A stretch of 64,000 nt of DNA from Niastella koreensis GR20-10 (GCF_000246855.1 NC_016609.1:5654744-5718743), one strand, 5' to 3'. Shown: positions 50,839 to 59,570, counted from the stretch's first letter. Notes: generated from the sequence alone by a model not told the origin. Numbers and translations: made by a program.

Positions 50839-51978
50839 CTATTCTCTCCTATAAACAAATATCTCCACCCTCCTGTTCTTCTTCCTGCCAGAAGAGGTTT
50901 TATTGCTGGCTATGGGTTCTAAAAAAGCATAGCCCCTTGCAATAAAGGGTACGCCCAGGGAAGGGAGTTTTGTCATGAGGTATTGTTTTACCGATACGGC
51001 CCGGCTCTGCGACAGCTCCTGGTTGTATTGCAGGTTGCCGATACTATCGGTATGGCCTTTTACAACAACCGAATCCATAGATCCGGTTATTTTATGTGCA
51101 AAGCTATCGAGCAGGTCAAAGCTTTTCTTCGATAATTCATAGCTGGCCGATACAAAATAAATATCCGGGATTATCAACGTGTCAATGTGCTGTACATAGG
51201 GTGTACGGGTAAGCCCTAATTTGGGCCGTGGTACCGGTGGCTTTTTTAAATGCGCGCTGATGGTTTTATCTAACCGCTCATGCCGGTCGTCCTGCGCATA
51301 GATCTCCCCCGTTTCCTGTTCTGCTTCTGTACATATTTTTTCATTAGGGTTTACCGGCGTCACCGATACTTTATCGAGCAGGAATAAATATTCATCCTGG
51401 AAATCGGGTTTAAAAACACCGGAATAATCGGTTCTTTTAAAAAGCCCGATGGTAAGATAGGCTTCATTGCCCGTAGCAGTATATACATAATGCACCTTTT
51501 GCCATTTATTCGGGGGCTGCGACAGCGCCGCGCCGCTTCTTACATACCAGTAAACAGGTTGAATGTCGCGATAACTGCGTTGTTCGTATAAGAAGTCTTC
51601 GGGTGAAAAATAGATCCCTATACTGTCGAGCACTTTATTGGTGGCGCTTACATAAAAATCCACATTATACTGGCTCCCTTTTCGTAGCCCGCATATCAAC
51701 TGGGTCCTGATGAAATTGCGCGCCCCCTTCTTATTTACACTTCCTGCAGTGAGCCCAACATACCGATACCCATCATAGGCAACCTTCATATCACTGTAAT
51801 AATAATTGGCTTCATGCGAGGTGGCGATCCAGGCTTCGGGGGCGCAATACTTATGAAACTCGGTGCAGAGGTTGGCATCTTCAAAGCTGCCATTGGCAAT
51901 CAGGTTCTGGGAACGCCCGTTTATACCTGCCAGCAGCAGTACGGAAATAACAGGAACGAATTGCAATATTTGTTTCAT
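50839..51978 (-). CDS. OmpA-family outer-membrane protein with N-terminal ligand-binding-like domain
   Basis: A 379-residue protein with a signal peptide (MKQILQFVPVISVLLLAGI, cut near RSQ). The N-terminal two thirds (LIANGSFEDANLCTEFHKYCAPEAW onward) resembles a jelly-roll domain with paired cysteines. The C-terminus is an OmpA domain (VVKGHTDSIGNLQYNQELSQSRA, YLMTKLPSLGV, GRKKNRRVEIFVY) that binds peptidoglycan. The start at 51978 is chosen because the frame to 52068 adds a non-signal stretch. It is probably outer-membrane associated and linked to the wall. No PorP partner is adjacent. Confidence 0.82.
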   Translation of the reverse strand: MKQILQFVPVISVLLLAGINGRSQNLIANGSFEDANLCTEFHKYCAPEAWIATSHEANYYYSDMKVAYDGYRYVGLTAGSVNKKGARNFIRTQLICGLRKGSQYNVDFYVSATNKVLDSIGIYFSPEDFLYEQRSYRDIQPVYWYVRSGAALSQPPNKWQKVHYVYTATGNEAYLTIGLFKRTDYSGVFKPDFQDEYLFLLDKVSVTPVNPNEKICTEAEQETGEIYAQDDRHERLDKTISAHLKKPPVPRPKLGLTRTPYVQHIDTLIIPDIYFVSASYELSKKSFDLLDSFAHKITGSMDSVVVKGHTDSIGNLQYNQELSQSRAVSVKQYLMTKLPSLGVPFIARGYAFLEPIASNKTSSGRKKNRRVEIFVYRRE

Positions 51979-52084
51979 AGACTGGTTGACAATGGGTGAT
52001 CCTAAATTAACGAAAATTGCTACTTGTTGATTTGTAGACACATGTAGACGAGTTTTGATCTGTATCAATTATATTTCCATTCAC

Positions 52085-52115
52085 TTGCATATCACAAATC
52101 CTTTATATACTTTTG
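52085..52115 (+). promoter_or_regulatory. promoter of the type A sorted protein gene
   Basis: TTG at 52085-52087, a 20-nt spacer, then TACTTTTG at 52108-52115, a full Bacteroidota promoter. It implies a leader of about 185 nt before the ATG at 52305. I see no strong hairpin in that leader. The rest of the 51979-52304 gap shows nothing else. Confidence 0.65.
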
Positions 52116-52304
52116 ATCTCAGCTTACTTCTACCACAACATCCTTCGAAAACTCCAAACATTACATCATAGCCTCTCAAGATATTTTTCATTCATCCTTT
52201 TGAAGACCTGCTAATAGCCTTTTCTATTAACATGTATTAGAAAAGCAAATCCTCCAATTTTCCTCTGGGGCCACCCCTAATTATTTCATCCCAAACAAAA
52301 CGAA

Positions 52305-53642
52305 ATGAAAAAGATCTACTCTTTAGTCATGATGACTATTATTGCCATGACTGTAAACGCTCAATTGGTATTTAATGAAAACTTTTCCGGCTATACAGTA
52401 AACGCCAATCTCTCTGGTCAAAACTCCTGGAGTAACGGTGGCACCACCGGCACAGATGTAAGAGTTTTAAACACCACTCCACTTGTTTATTCAGGTTATC
52501 AAAGTGGTAGTGAGTATGTGCAAACAACTACCGGAAGCGGCACAGCTCCCCGCAAAACTTTCATAAGCGCCGCCACCCTCCCTACCAATACTACCGGGGT
52601 TATTTATATGTCGTTTGTAGTGAACGTAACCTCCGCGTCAACCGGTAACCCCGGCAGTGGCTTTCAAAGTGTTTCATTGTTAACGGCGAGCGGCAGTACC
52701 CCTGCCAGGTTTTATATTGACAGAAACGCAGGCAATACTGCTGTACGGTTTGGAGTTGCCGTTGGTTCTGAAGCTCCGGCCTGGACTGGCGGCGCCAGCA
52801 CTTATAGCTATAACTTCAATACCACTTACCTGATCGTAATGCAATACAATGTAGCAAATGGCAACAATAACGATGATGTTTACTTATGGGTAAATCCTTC
52901 GCTTTCCGGGGTACCCAACACAGCGTCACCAGATGCCTCTCATCTTAGCAGCAATGGAGAGGTGAGCAACGGCAGTACATTCACCGGGCTTATTTTCAAC
53001 CAGGCCACCAGCGGTGGTGGCTATAATACCGCCAATGCGGGCTTTGATGCATTCCGTGTTTCTTATGGTGCTACTCCATCTATAGCCTGGACAAACCTGG
53101 CTGCTGCCAGCGGATCCCTGCCAGTTACACTCACCAGCTTTAATGCTGATAATGATGGCGTGAGCACTAAACTCATCTGGAACGTAACTCAGGAAACCAA
53201 CTTCGCCAGCTATGTTATTGAAAAAAGCACTGATGGCAGATCGTTCACCGCTATCGGCACCGTAAAAGCTACCAATCAAAACACCTATAGTTTTACTGAT
53301 GGCTCTAACAGTGATAACAACAGCTACTACCGGTTGAAAATGGTTGACATTGACGGTGGATTTAAATATAGTTACATCGTGAGCATTAAGAGCAGGCTGA
53401 ATGCCAATATTTCCCTGTCGCCCAATCCGGTTAAGAACAATGTGATGATCCAGCACCCGAAAGTGATTACAGAAGGGCATATTCAAATCTTCAGCTCTAA
53501 CGGACAATTATTCAAAGATGTTAAACTGGCGCCCAACGCAGTTATAACTAATATTGATATGAGCGGTTTCACAAGCGGCCTTTACCACATAATATTTAAG
53601 AGTGGTTCAGATATGTTTAATAAAACGGTAATTAAGCAGTAA
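52305..53642 (+). CDS. secreted protein with type A T9SS C-terminal sorting domain
   Basis: A 445-residue protein. The signal peptide is MKKIYSLVMMTIIAMTVNAQ. The N-terminal domain (about 20-270) has LVFNENFSGYTVNANLSGQNSW and the beta-sandwich look of laminin-G or carbohydrate-binding-like domains. A linker domain follows, with LPVTLTSFNADNDGVSTKLIW and NFASYVIEKSTDGRSFTAIG (fibronectin-like). The C-terminal SLSPNPVKNNVMIQH ... GFTSGLYHIIFKSG ... KTVIKQ is a type A sorting domain, cut off on export by the type IX system. It is an exported surface or released protein of unknown target. A terminator follows. Confidence 0.85.
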   Translation: MKKIYSLVMMTIIAMTVNAQLVFNENFSGYTVNANLSGQNSWSNGGTTGTDVRVLNTTPLVYSGYQSGSEYVQTTTGSGTAPRKTFISAATLPTNTTGVIYMSFVVNVTSASTGNPGSGFQSVSLLTASGSTPARFYIDRNAGNTAVRFGVAVGSEAPAWTGGASTYSYNFNTTYLIVMQYNVANGNNNDDVYLWVNPSLSGVPNTASPDASHLSSNGEVSNGSTFTGLIFNQATSGGGYNTANAGFDAFRVSYGATPSIAWTNLAAASGSLPVTLTSFNADNDGVSTKLIWNVTQETNFASYVIEKSTDGRSFTAIGTVKATNQNTYSFTDGSNSDNNSYYRLKMVDIDGGFKYSYIVSIKSRLNANISLSPNPVKNNVMIQHPKVITEGHIQIFSSNGQLFKDVKLAPNAVITNIDMSGFTSGLYHIIFKSGSDMFNKTVIKQ

Positions 53643-53661
53643 GGTAGAGCCGCTGTTACTA

Positions 53662-53697
53662 AAATGCCATCCTGACTAAGTTGGGATGGCATTTTTC
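53662..53697 (+). terminator. terminator of the type A sorted protein gene
   Basis: Stem AATGCCATCC/GGATGGCATT with an 11-nt loop, followed by TTTC. 20 nt after the stop codon. Confidence 0.85.
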
Positions 53698-53702
53698 TTT
53701 GG

Positions 53703-53908
53703 GCGAGAACAGCTGCAAGCTGTAAGCTGCAAACAAATACAATTCCGGTTTTGGCTTTGGCCTTTAACCTTTAGGCTTTAACCCATTTTCTTCACTTCAA
53801 CATTCAATATTTATAAAGAATAATCTCCCCCCCTTCGATTCAGCTGCCTTCCTTTTGCGTTTTACCTGTAACCTGTAACTTTTCCTTACTATCTACTTGC
53901 TTATCTTA
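53703..53908. repeat. class E/A/F quasi-repetitive spacer (copy 2)
   Basis: Contains acagctgcaagctgtaagct, ccggttttggctttggcct and ttaggctttaaccc, ttcacttcaacattcaat, then ctgtaacctgtaactttt near the end. The central part repeats 50753-50815 closely. It lies between convergent genes and reaches the pepT stop. Confidence 0.75.
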
Positions 53909-53912
53909 TTAA

Positions 53913-55163
53913 CTATCGGCCTTTTTCCTCCCAGATACAAGCTAAGTGTACGATCGTCTCAACGCTCTTTTGCATATCCTGCACGCTCACATATTCGTGT
54001 TTGCCATGAAAAGCCATTTCACCGGTGAAGATATTCGGACAGGGCAAACCCATAAACGATAAGCGTGAGCCATCTGTACCGCCCCGGGCGCTCATTTCCA
54101 GCAAGGGTACGCCTGCACGCGCAATGGCTTCTTTTGCATAAGCAGATACCTGCGGATATTTAACCAGTACTTCCTTCATATTGCGGTATTGTTCGCGCAC
54201 GTCAAAATCGGCTTTGGCGCCGGGAAAGCGTTGCAGCGTAGCCGCCAGCTTTTCCTTTAAAATATTTTCATATTCAGCCAGCTTCGCTGTGATAAAATCG
54301 CGGATGATAAACTCCAGCGTTACTTTTTCAGCAATCCCGTTTATACGAACCGGATGCACAAAACCCTGGCGTTTTTCAGTTGTTTCGGGCGACAGGGTAT
54401 CTTTTGGTAATGATTCCAGGAAGGCGCCGGCCACCTTCATTGCGTTCACCAGTTTGTCTTTTGCATAACCGGGGTGCGCACTGATGCCATGAAATGTTAT
54501 GGTTACGCCATCGGCAGAAAAAGTTTCATCTTCATACGCACCACGTTCGCCTGCGTCGAGGGTATAGGCAAATTCAGCACCCAGCTTTTTAAGATCAGCC
54601 TTATCAACTCCACGGCCAATTTCTTCATCGGGCGTGAACAGTATTTTGATGATCCCGTGTTTTACCGTGGGGTTCGTGATAAAGAAATGCGCCATATCCA
54701 TGATCACGGCTACCCCGGCTTTATCATCAGCGCCCAGCAAGGTGGTGCCGGAAGCAGTGATGATGTCGTCCCCTTTCTTTTTCAGCAAATAGGGATGATC
54801 TGCCGGCGAGATCACCTGCGTGGGATCATCGGGCAATACAATATCGCCACCATTGTAATTGGCGTGCACGATAGGTTTTACATCTTTTCCGGTACAATCA
54901 GGCGCCGTATCAACATGCGAACAAAAACAGATCACGGGCACCTGTTTTGTAGTATTGGCAGGTATGGTGGCGTACACATAACCATTATCATCGAGCTGTG
55001 CATCGGTAATGCCCATGGCCTGTAACTCCTGCACCAGTAAACGGCTGAGGTCTTTTTGTTTTTCGGTGCTGGGGCAGGTAGCGGATTGCGGATCACTTTG
55101 CGTATCAATCTGCACATATCTCAAAAACCTGTCCTTTGTGGTAAAACTATAATTGGTAAACAT
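53913..55163 (-). CDS. pepT: peptidase T (tripeptide aminopeptidase)
   Basis: A 416-residue zinc aminopeptidase of the M20 family that removes the N-terminal residue of tripeptides in the cytosol. Metal motifs are CFCSHVDTAPD (HxD), LLGADDKAGVAV, the catalytic TPDEEIGRG and the C-terminal FHGKHEYVSV. NLVNAMKVAGAF and RGGTDGSRLSFMGLPCPNIF are standard for the family. The start at 55163 (MFTNYSF) is chosen over 55193, because homologues begin here. It is divergent from the CPBP protease gene, with 52 nt between the starts. Confidence 0.93.
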   Translation of the reverse strand: MFTNYSFTTKDRFLRYVQIDTQSDPQSATCPSTEKQKDLSRLLVQELQAMGITDAQLDDNGYVYATIPANTTKQVPVICFCSHVDTAPDCTGKDVKPIVHANYNGGDIVLPDDPTQVISPADHPYLLKKKGDDIITASGTTLLGADDKAGVAVIMDMAHFFITNPTVKHGIIKILFTPDEEIGRGVDKADLKKLGAEFAYTLDAGERGAYEDETFSADGVTITFHGISAHPGYAKDKLVNAMKVAGAFLESLPKDTLSPETTEKRQGFVHPVRINGIAEKVTLEFIIRDFITAKLAEYENILKEKLAATLQRFPGAKADFDVREQYRNMKEVLVKYPQVSAYAKEAIARAGVPLLEMSARGGTDGSRLSFMGLPCPNIFTGEMAFHGKHEYVSVQDMQKSVETIVHLACIWEEKGR

Positions 55164-55215
55164 GTAAGCTGTATTTTTGGCAATATAACTCAAATATCGT
55201 TCAACTCATTTCCCC

Positions 55216-56091
55216 ATGACGCCCGGTGTTACCACCCCACGTATTAAACAAGGCTGGCTACGAGCTGTAGTGCTTTTTGTGGCTTTTATTATTGCGGGTG
55301 CGCTGGCAGGTATGGCCGGCGGGTTGTTTACGTTAACATCGGCTGGTGGCGAAGGTTTTAATAAATCGCTGCTGAACAGCGTTACCCTGGCCTTATTTAT
55401 TTTCGAGCTGGTGGGCATTGCCCTGGTCATTGTCTTCCGCCGGTACATCGATCGCCAGCCGGTTAAAAGCATGGGGTTTCAGTGGCAAACTTTTCAACCA
55501 GAGGCCCTAACGGGTTTCTGTTTGGGCCTGGCTCTGTTAGGCGCCGGTTCCCTGGTGCTGCTGGCCAGTGACAATCTTGAATGGACCGATGCGCATTTTG
55601 CCCCTGCTGATCTTTTTACAGGACTGGTGCTGATGATAGTGATAGCCTTTACAGAAGAAATGGTTTTCAGGGGATACATACTCAACAACCTGATGGAATC
55701 GATGAATAAATGGGCTGCACTGGGCGTATCGGCTGCGCTGTTTACTTTTGCTCATGGCAGCAACCCGGGCATTTCATTTATTGCCGTTATTAACCTGGCT
55801 TTAGCGGGGCTGCTGCTGGGCATTAACTTCATCTATACCCGCAATATCTGGTTTGCCATTTTTTTTCACTTCAGCTGGAACTTTATACAGGGCCCCGTTT
55901 TAGGTTATGAAGTAAGCGGACTGCCTTTACAAAGTGTATTACAACCTTCGTTACACGGTCCCTGGTGGATAACCGGCGGCTCGTTTGGGCTGGAAGGTTC
56001 GTTTGTTGCTACGGGTCTTTTGTTATTTGCCCTGCTGCTGTTATATGCTGCGTATGAAAAAAGATATGTAAAGCCAGTAACTGCCAGCTAA
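55216..56091 (+). CDS. CPBP-family intramembrane metalloprotease
   Basis: A 291-residue membrane protein of the CAAX-protease/bacteriocin-processing (ABI) family. Motif 1 is FTEEMVFRGYILNNLMES (EExxxR), motif 2 is FTFAHGSNPG (FxxxH), and motif 3 is FFHFSWNFIQG (HxxxN/B type). About eight helices enclose these. It is thought to cut membrane peptides, but bacterial members have few known substrates. The neighbouring gene (56153) is in the same direction at 61 nt. Confidence 0.85.
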   Translation: MTPGVTTPRIKQGWLRAVVLFVAFIIAGALAGMAGGLFTLTSAGGEGFNKSLLNSVTLALFIFELVGIALVIVFRRYIDRQPVKSMGFQWQTFQPEALTGFCLGLALLGAGSLVLLASDNLEWTDAHFAPADLFTGLVLMIVIAFTEEMVFRGYILNNLMESMNKWAALGVSAALFTFAHGSNPGISFIAVINLALAGLLLGINFIYTRNIWFAIFFHFSWNFIQGPVLGYEVSGLPLQSVLQPSLHGPWWITGGSFGLEGSFVATGLLLFALLLLYAAYEKRYVKPVTAS

Positions 56092-56152
56092 TAACATATT
56101 TGTAAAATCGGGTAATTCTGGTTATCTTTTTACAAACTAAAGCTGGCTAAAT

Positions 56153-56698
56153 ATGAAAAAACTCCTCATCGGTGCCCTCATAGGGGGTATCATTTTATTC
56201 TTCTGTCAATTTCTTTCCTGGACTGTTTTAAACTGGCACAGCAACGCTTACCAGTACACTCCCAAACAGGATGCTATCATGAGCGCCTTGAGTGCTCAAC
56301 TTGATAAAGACGGGCAATTTATGATCCCTAACCTGCCGCCCAATTCCACCATGGAAGAGCATAAGGCGGCTATGAAAACGTATGATGGCAAGCCCTGGGC
56401 CACCATTGCCTATCACACTTCCAAGAGCATGAACATGACGCCAAACATTATTCGCGGGCTGATCATTGATATCTTGATAATTGGCTTTTTCTGCGCCCTT
56501 ATCAGCCGCATGAATGCATTGAATTTTACCGCTATACTTATTTCTGCCATATTTGTTGGCATGATCGTTTTCTTTAATGTGCCTTATACGCACCATATCT
56601 GGTTCCAGGATGCAGACCTGATGGCTTATTTCTGGGATAGTGTCCTCGGCTGGGGGTTGGTAGGCATTTGGCTGGGGTTTCTATACCGAAAAGTCTGA
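56153..56698 (+). CDS. membrane protein of unknown function
   Basis: A 181-residue protein with an N-terminal helix (LLIGALIGGIILFFCQFLSW), a periplasmic loop of about 70 residues rich in polar residues (DKDGQFMIPNLPPNSTMEEHK) and three more helices (IIRGLIIDILIIGFFCALI, ILISAIFVGMIVFFNV, VLGWGLVGIWLGFLY). No named family recognised. The C-terminal end carries positively charged YRKV. It is probably cotranscribed with the CPBP gene. A terminator follows at 56778. Confidence 0.65.
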   Translation: MKKLLIGALIGGIILFFCQFLSWTVLNWHSNAYQYTPKQDAIMSALSAQLDKDGQFMIPNLPPNSTMEEHKAAMKTYDGKPWATIAYHTSKSMNMTPNIIRGLIIDILIIGFFCALISRMNALNFTAILISAIFVGMIVFFNVPYTHHIWFQDADLMAYFWDSVLGWGLVGIWLGFLYRKV

Positions 56699-56777
56699 AC
56701 CGGGATTTTTAAGATGCATGGGATTTTTGGGATAGGACGTCTGAGTTTTAAGATTTACTACTATCATTCAGCATAAT

Positions 56778-56814
56778 AAAAAGGCGGAGCCATTTTGAAT
56801 GACTCCGCCTTTTT
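56778..56814. terminator. bidirectional terminator
   Basis: A 12-bp stem AAAAAGGCGGAG/CTCCGCCTTTTT with a 13-nt loop, between convergent genes. Confidence 0.88.
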
Positions 56815-56867
56815 CATGTAATCCTGTATCTCATCCCTCCCAAAAATCTCACAAATCCCAGTTCAGA

Positions 56868-57518
56868 TTACTTTTTTGCGGGTTTCTTCTTAGGGGCAGG
56901 TTGCGCGGCCTTAGTTGCCGCTTTTGCTGCTTCCTGGGCGGCTACTTCGTCTACATATATCATTTTGCCTTCGGGTATTTCCAGTTTGCTAAAAACTGAT
57001 GGCATAATGTAAATAAGATTTTCCAGGGAGTTTTGGCTGGCGTCCACGAACTTCCAGGTAAGGCCGTTGTCGGTTGATTCGCCTATCAGGTAAGAAGTGG
57101 TCTTTACCTTGCCGCGGCTTTCATCCCATGAGTCGCGTACTTTTTCAATTACGCATTGCCAGGTCTCGATGTCGTTCAGCATGCTCCGCATTTGCAGCTT
57201 TTCGGGTTTCTCATCCGTTTTGGGTTCATTGCGAAAATGGAGAGTGATCACATTCTGTTTAAACCCTTCCTTGCCGCCATAAAACTTAAAGGCGCTGGGT
57301 TGGCTTAAATTTAGGTAGGTGTCCCACTCGGTGTAAAAATTGGCCCTGGTTAAGCTATCGGCAAATTTCAGGGCATTACGGGTAGCAATGGCCGTATCCG
57401 ATTCGGGCAATGCGGGGTCGGTAGTTGAAGGCGTTGTGGTTTGGTCCTGGGCATTAACAATAACAGATAAACAGATAAATAGTGCACACGTAACCATGTG
57501 CATCGTGGTTTTTATCAT
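56868..57518 (-). CDS. secreted protein of unknown function
   Basis: A 216-residue protein with a signal peptide (MIKTTMHMVTCALFICLSVI, cut near VNAQ). After a threonine/aspartate-rich segment comes a domain with LTRANFYTEWDTYLNLSQPSAFKFYGG and NDIETWQCVIEKVRDSWDESRGK. The C-terminus is alanine-, lysine- and proline-rich (AAQEAAKAATKAAQPAPKKK) and probably disordered. It resembles small periplasmic stress-type proteins but no family can be named. It stands alone. Confidence 0.6.
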   Translation of the reverse strand: MIKTTMHMVTCALFICLSVIVNAQDQTTTPSTTDPALPESDTAIATRNALKFADSLTRANFYTEWDTYLNLSQPSAFKFYGGKEGFKQNVITLHFRNEPKTDEKPEKLQMRSMLNDIETWQCVIEKVRDSWDESRGKVKTTSYLIGESTDNGLTWKFVDASQNSLENLIYIMPSVFSKLEIPEGKMIYVDEVAAQEAAKAATKAAQPAPKKKPAKK

Positions 57519-57595
57519 AGGGTATAAATTAGTGCGGCAAAATAGAGAAAAAATCCGGGCAGGTCAAGATGGGAAAAATACTTGGGAAGTTGACG

Positions 57596-57655
57596 TGGTG
57601 GAGGTGGGATGCAGGAAGTTGAAAAGTTGATAGCGTTGATATAGTTGATAAGGGA
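57596..57655. repeat. class C quasi-repeat
   Basis: gaagttgaaaagttgatagc and gttgatatagttgataaggg. The matching reverse word ctatcaaccttatcaac stands at 57761-57783, so the two sides of the terminator between them could pair. Lies in the 266-nt gap before the FKBP gene, which has no gene. Confidence 0.6.
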
Positions 57656-57692
57656 AGAATACAAGCAGAGATATCAATAAGAAACAGCCGAA

Positions 57693-57733
57693 AAAAATTA
57701 AAGGCAAGAAGTTTTATTTCGCACTTCTTGCCT
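57693..57733 (-). terminator. terminator of the FKBP gene
   Basis: A 10-bp stem AGGCAAGAAG/CTTCTTGCCT with a 12-nt loop, followed by TTTAATTTTTTT on the minus strand, 51 nt after the FKBP stop. Confidence 0.8.
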
Positions 57734-57784
57734 CTAACATAATTACTTATTATTTGTCCCCGCTATCAACCTTATCAACTAATG

Positions 57785-58240
57785 TTACGGCATGATAATA
57801 CGGGAAGGAGCTGCGCCAATTTCAACCAGTTCAATATCAAAAACCAGGTCTTCACCGGCCAAAGGATGGTTGGCATCCAGCATTACATTTTCTTCACCTA
57901 TTTCGGTAACCACTACAGGAATTACGTGTCCTTCAGAGTTGGTCATATTCAACCGCATGCCTACTTCCAGTTCCATATCTTCAGGAAACTCGGTCACGGG
58001 GAAGGCAACGATCATATCGGGGTTTTTAGGACCATAAGCTTCGGCAACCGGGATGTTGATGGTTCTTTTATCACCTACTACCATTCCCATAACACCATTG
58101 TCGAAACCAGGAATAACCATTCCGCTTCCTACTTCAAATTGCAGCGGTTCACGGCCTGCAGAGGAATCGAAAGTTGTTCCATCGGTTAAACGGCCATGAT
58201 AATGAACTTTTACAGTATCGCCGCTTTTTACTTGTTGCAT
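57785..58240 (-). CDS. SlyD-like FKBP-type peptidyl-prolyl cis-trans isomerase
   Basis: A 151-residue cytosolic isomerase/chaperone. The FKBP domain has GDTVKVHYHGRLTDGTTFDSS, then GSGMVIPGFDNGVMGMVVGDKR, interrupted by an IF (insert-in-flap) chaperone domain (PVTEFPEDMELEVGMRLN), and closes with DANHPLAGEDLVFDIELVEIG, the SlyD signature. The histidine-rich metal tail of E. coli SlyD is missing. A longer open frame continues upstream to 59185, but it is the reverse of fmt and not coding. The start at 58240 (MQQVKSGDTV) is the natural one. Confidence 0.92.
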   Translation of the reverse strand: MQQVKSGDTVKVHYHGRLTDGTTFDSSAGREPLQFEVGSGMVIPGFDNGVMGMVVGDKRTINIPVAEAYGPKNPDMIVAFPVTEFPEDMELEVGMRLNMTNSEGHVIPVVVTEIGEENVMLDANHPLAGEDLVFDIELVEIGAAPSRIIMP

Positions 58241-58418
58241 ATAAACTTTATTAGTATTTAAAATTGTAAGGAAAGCCAATCTCCCGTCCCACATCGCCGT
58301 ATCCGCTTGAGAGCTGGTGAATAGAAGCGAGAAAATAAAAAGCCCAATTCCCTTGGCTGCAAAGTAAAAGGAATATTTTGGGGCAGCCAATAAAAGTTTT
58401 TTATTGACATTTGGGGCC

Positions 58419-58463
58419 AAAAGGCACAAGCGACAAGGTTTAAGACACAAGAAAATACAAGGA
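58419..58463. repeat. class I quasi-repeat upstream of fmt
   Basis: aaaaggcacaagcgacaagg followed by taagacacaagaaaatacaa: the same acaagg words as at 12178-12210 upstream of ftsK, and in the same direction relative to the gene start there only after inversion. Confidence 0.6.
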
Positions 58464-58466
58464 AAA

Positions 58467-59435
58467 ATGACAGAAAATACACAACAATCAAATATCATAC
58501 CCCGCATCGTATTTATGGGCACGCCCGAATTTGCCGTAGCCTCACTCGATGCGCTGGTGCAGGCCGGGTGTAACATTGTAGGGGTAATTACCGCACCCGA
58601 TAAACCAGCAGGCCGGGGCATGAAATTAACCGAAAGCGCCGTAAAGAAATATGCTGTTGAAAAACAGCTGCACATTCTGCAACCGGTTAAGCTGAAAGAC
58701 CCATTATTCTTAGAAGAACTAAAGAACCTGCACGCCGATCTGCAGATAGTAGTGGCGTTTCGTATGTTGCCCGAAGTGGTTTGGGACATGCCGCCTATGG
58801 GCACCATTAACCTGCATGGCTCGCTGTTGCCACAATACCGCGGTGCGGCGCCCATTAACTGGGCGGTGATAAATGGTGAGAAAGAAACCGGTGTAACCAC
58901 CTTTAAACTGCAGCACGAAATTGATACCGGCAATATTCTGTTACAGGACAGTTTTCCTATTGGCGATGATGAAACCGCCGGTGAAGTGCATGATAAAATG
59001 AAAGAGATCGGGGCACGGTTGCTGGTGAAAACGGTAGAAGGTTTGGCGAAAGGCACGTTAATAGAAATGCCGCAGGAGGCAGACGGCAAACGGCAAACGG
59101 CAGACATAAATAAAGAACTAAAGCACGCACCTAAGATCTTCACTGAAACCTGTGAGATTGACTGGAAGAATTCTATAAATTCCATTTATAATCTCATACG
59201 AGGCTTATCCCCCTACCCCGCTGCATTTACGCGACTGGATGCGAAAATTCTGAAAATATATAAGGCAAAGAAGGAGCTGCACAATGCCCCTAAAAGCGCC
59301 GGTTCATTTGAAACAGACAATAAAACCTATCTTAAGTTCGCCGGTTCCGATGGTTATATTTATGTTACCGAGCTGCAGCTGGAAGGAAAGAAACGAATGA
59401 CTATTGAAGAGTTTTTGAGAGGATACCGGTTTTAA
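58467..59435 (+). CDS. fmt: methionyl-tRNA formyltransferase
   Basis: A 322-residue enzyme that formylates initiator Met-tRNA using 10-formyl-THF. Motifs: IVFMGTPEFAVASLDALV, TAPDKPAGRGMKLTESAVK, GTINLHGSLLPQYRGAAPINWAV (catalytic N/H/D region), DTGNILLQDSF, and the C-terminal tRNA-binding domain beginning near the LKHAPKI segment. The start at 58467 fits homologues better than a longer frame to 58404. Odd feature: between the catalytic and C-terminal domains lies the stretch QEADGKRQTADINKELKH, in which EADGKRQTAD is encoded by quasi-repeat text shared with prmC. Homologues have a shorter or different linker there. Confidence 0.93.
   Translation: MTENTQQSNIIPRIVFMGTPEFAVASLDALVQAGCNIVGVITAPDKPAGRGMKLTESAVKKYAVEKQLHILQPVKLKDPLFLEELKNLHADLQIVVAFRMLPEVVWDMPPMGTINLHGSLLPQYRGAAPINWAVINGEKETGVTTFKLQHEIDTGNILLQDSFPIGDDETAGEVHDKMKEIGARLLVKTVEGLAKGTLIEMPQEADGKRQTADINKELKHAPKIFTETCEIDWKNSINSIYNLIRGLSPYPAAFTRLDAKILKIYKAKKELHNAPKSAGSFETDNKTYLKFAGSDGYIYVTELQLEGKKRMTIEEFLRGYRF
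59082..59104 (+). repeat. quasi-repeat inside fmt
   Basis: Coding bases gacggcaaacggcaaacgg then caga, differing by one base from 45929-45951 in prmC, in the same reading frame and giving the same peptide DGKRQTA. It sits in the linker between the two Fmt domains. Confidence 0.75.
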
Positions 59436-59440
59436 AAATA

Positions 59441-59536
59441 TCGCATGTTGAGTATTGAACGCTGAATGTTGAAGTGAAAGGCACGGAAATGAAAAATTAA
59501 AAATGAAGAATAAAAAATTAGAAAATAAAGGCAAAA
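59441..59536. repeat. class A/J quasi-repetitive spacer after fmt
   Basis: atgttgagtattgaacgctg and aatgttgaagtgaaaggcac, then atgaaaaattaaaaatgaag and aataaaaaattagaaaataa. This is roughly the reverse complement of the block at 36930-36998 in the same order of parts. Confidence 0.65.
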
Positions 59537-59537
59537 C

Positions 59538-59570
59538 AAAAGCCCACTCCGGTAACCAGGGTGGGCTTTT
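59538..59570. terminator. bidirectional terminator after fmt
   Basis: Stem AAAAGCCCAC/GTGGGCTTTT with the loop tccggtaaccagg, between convergent fmt and the LysM gene. Confidence 0.82.

Noticed and set aside
57596-57783. Transposon-like inverted repeats around the FKBP terminator
   Set aside because: The gttgata and tatcaac words are short, degenerate and belong to the window-wide spacer family. No transposase lies between them.
58257-59185. Upstream extension of the FKBP frame, giving a 466-residue fused protein
   Set aside because: The extra part is the reverse of fmt, rich in S/C/F with no domain. The FKBP domain begins naturally at MQQVKSGDTV (58240).
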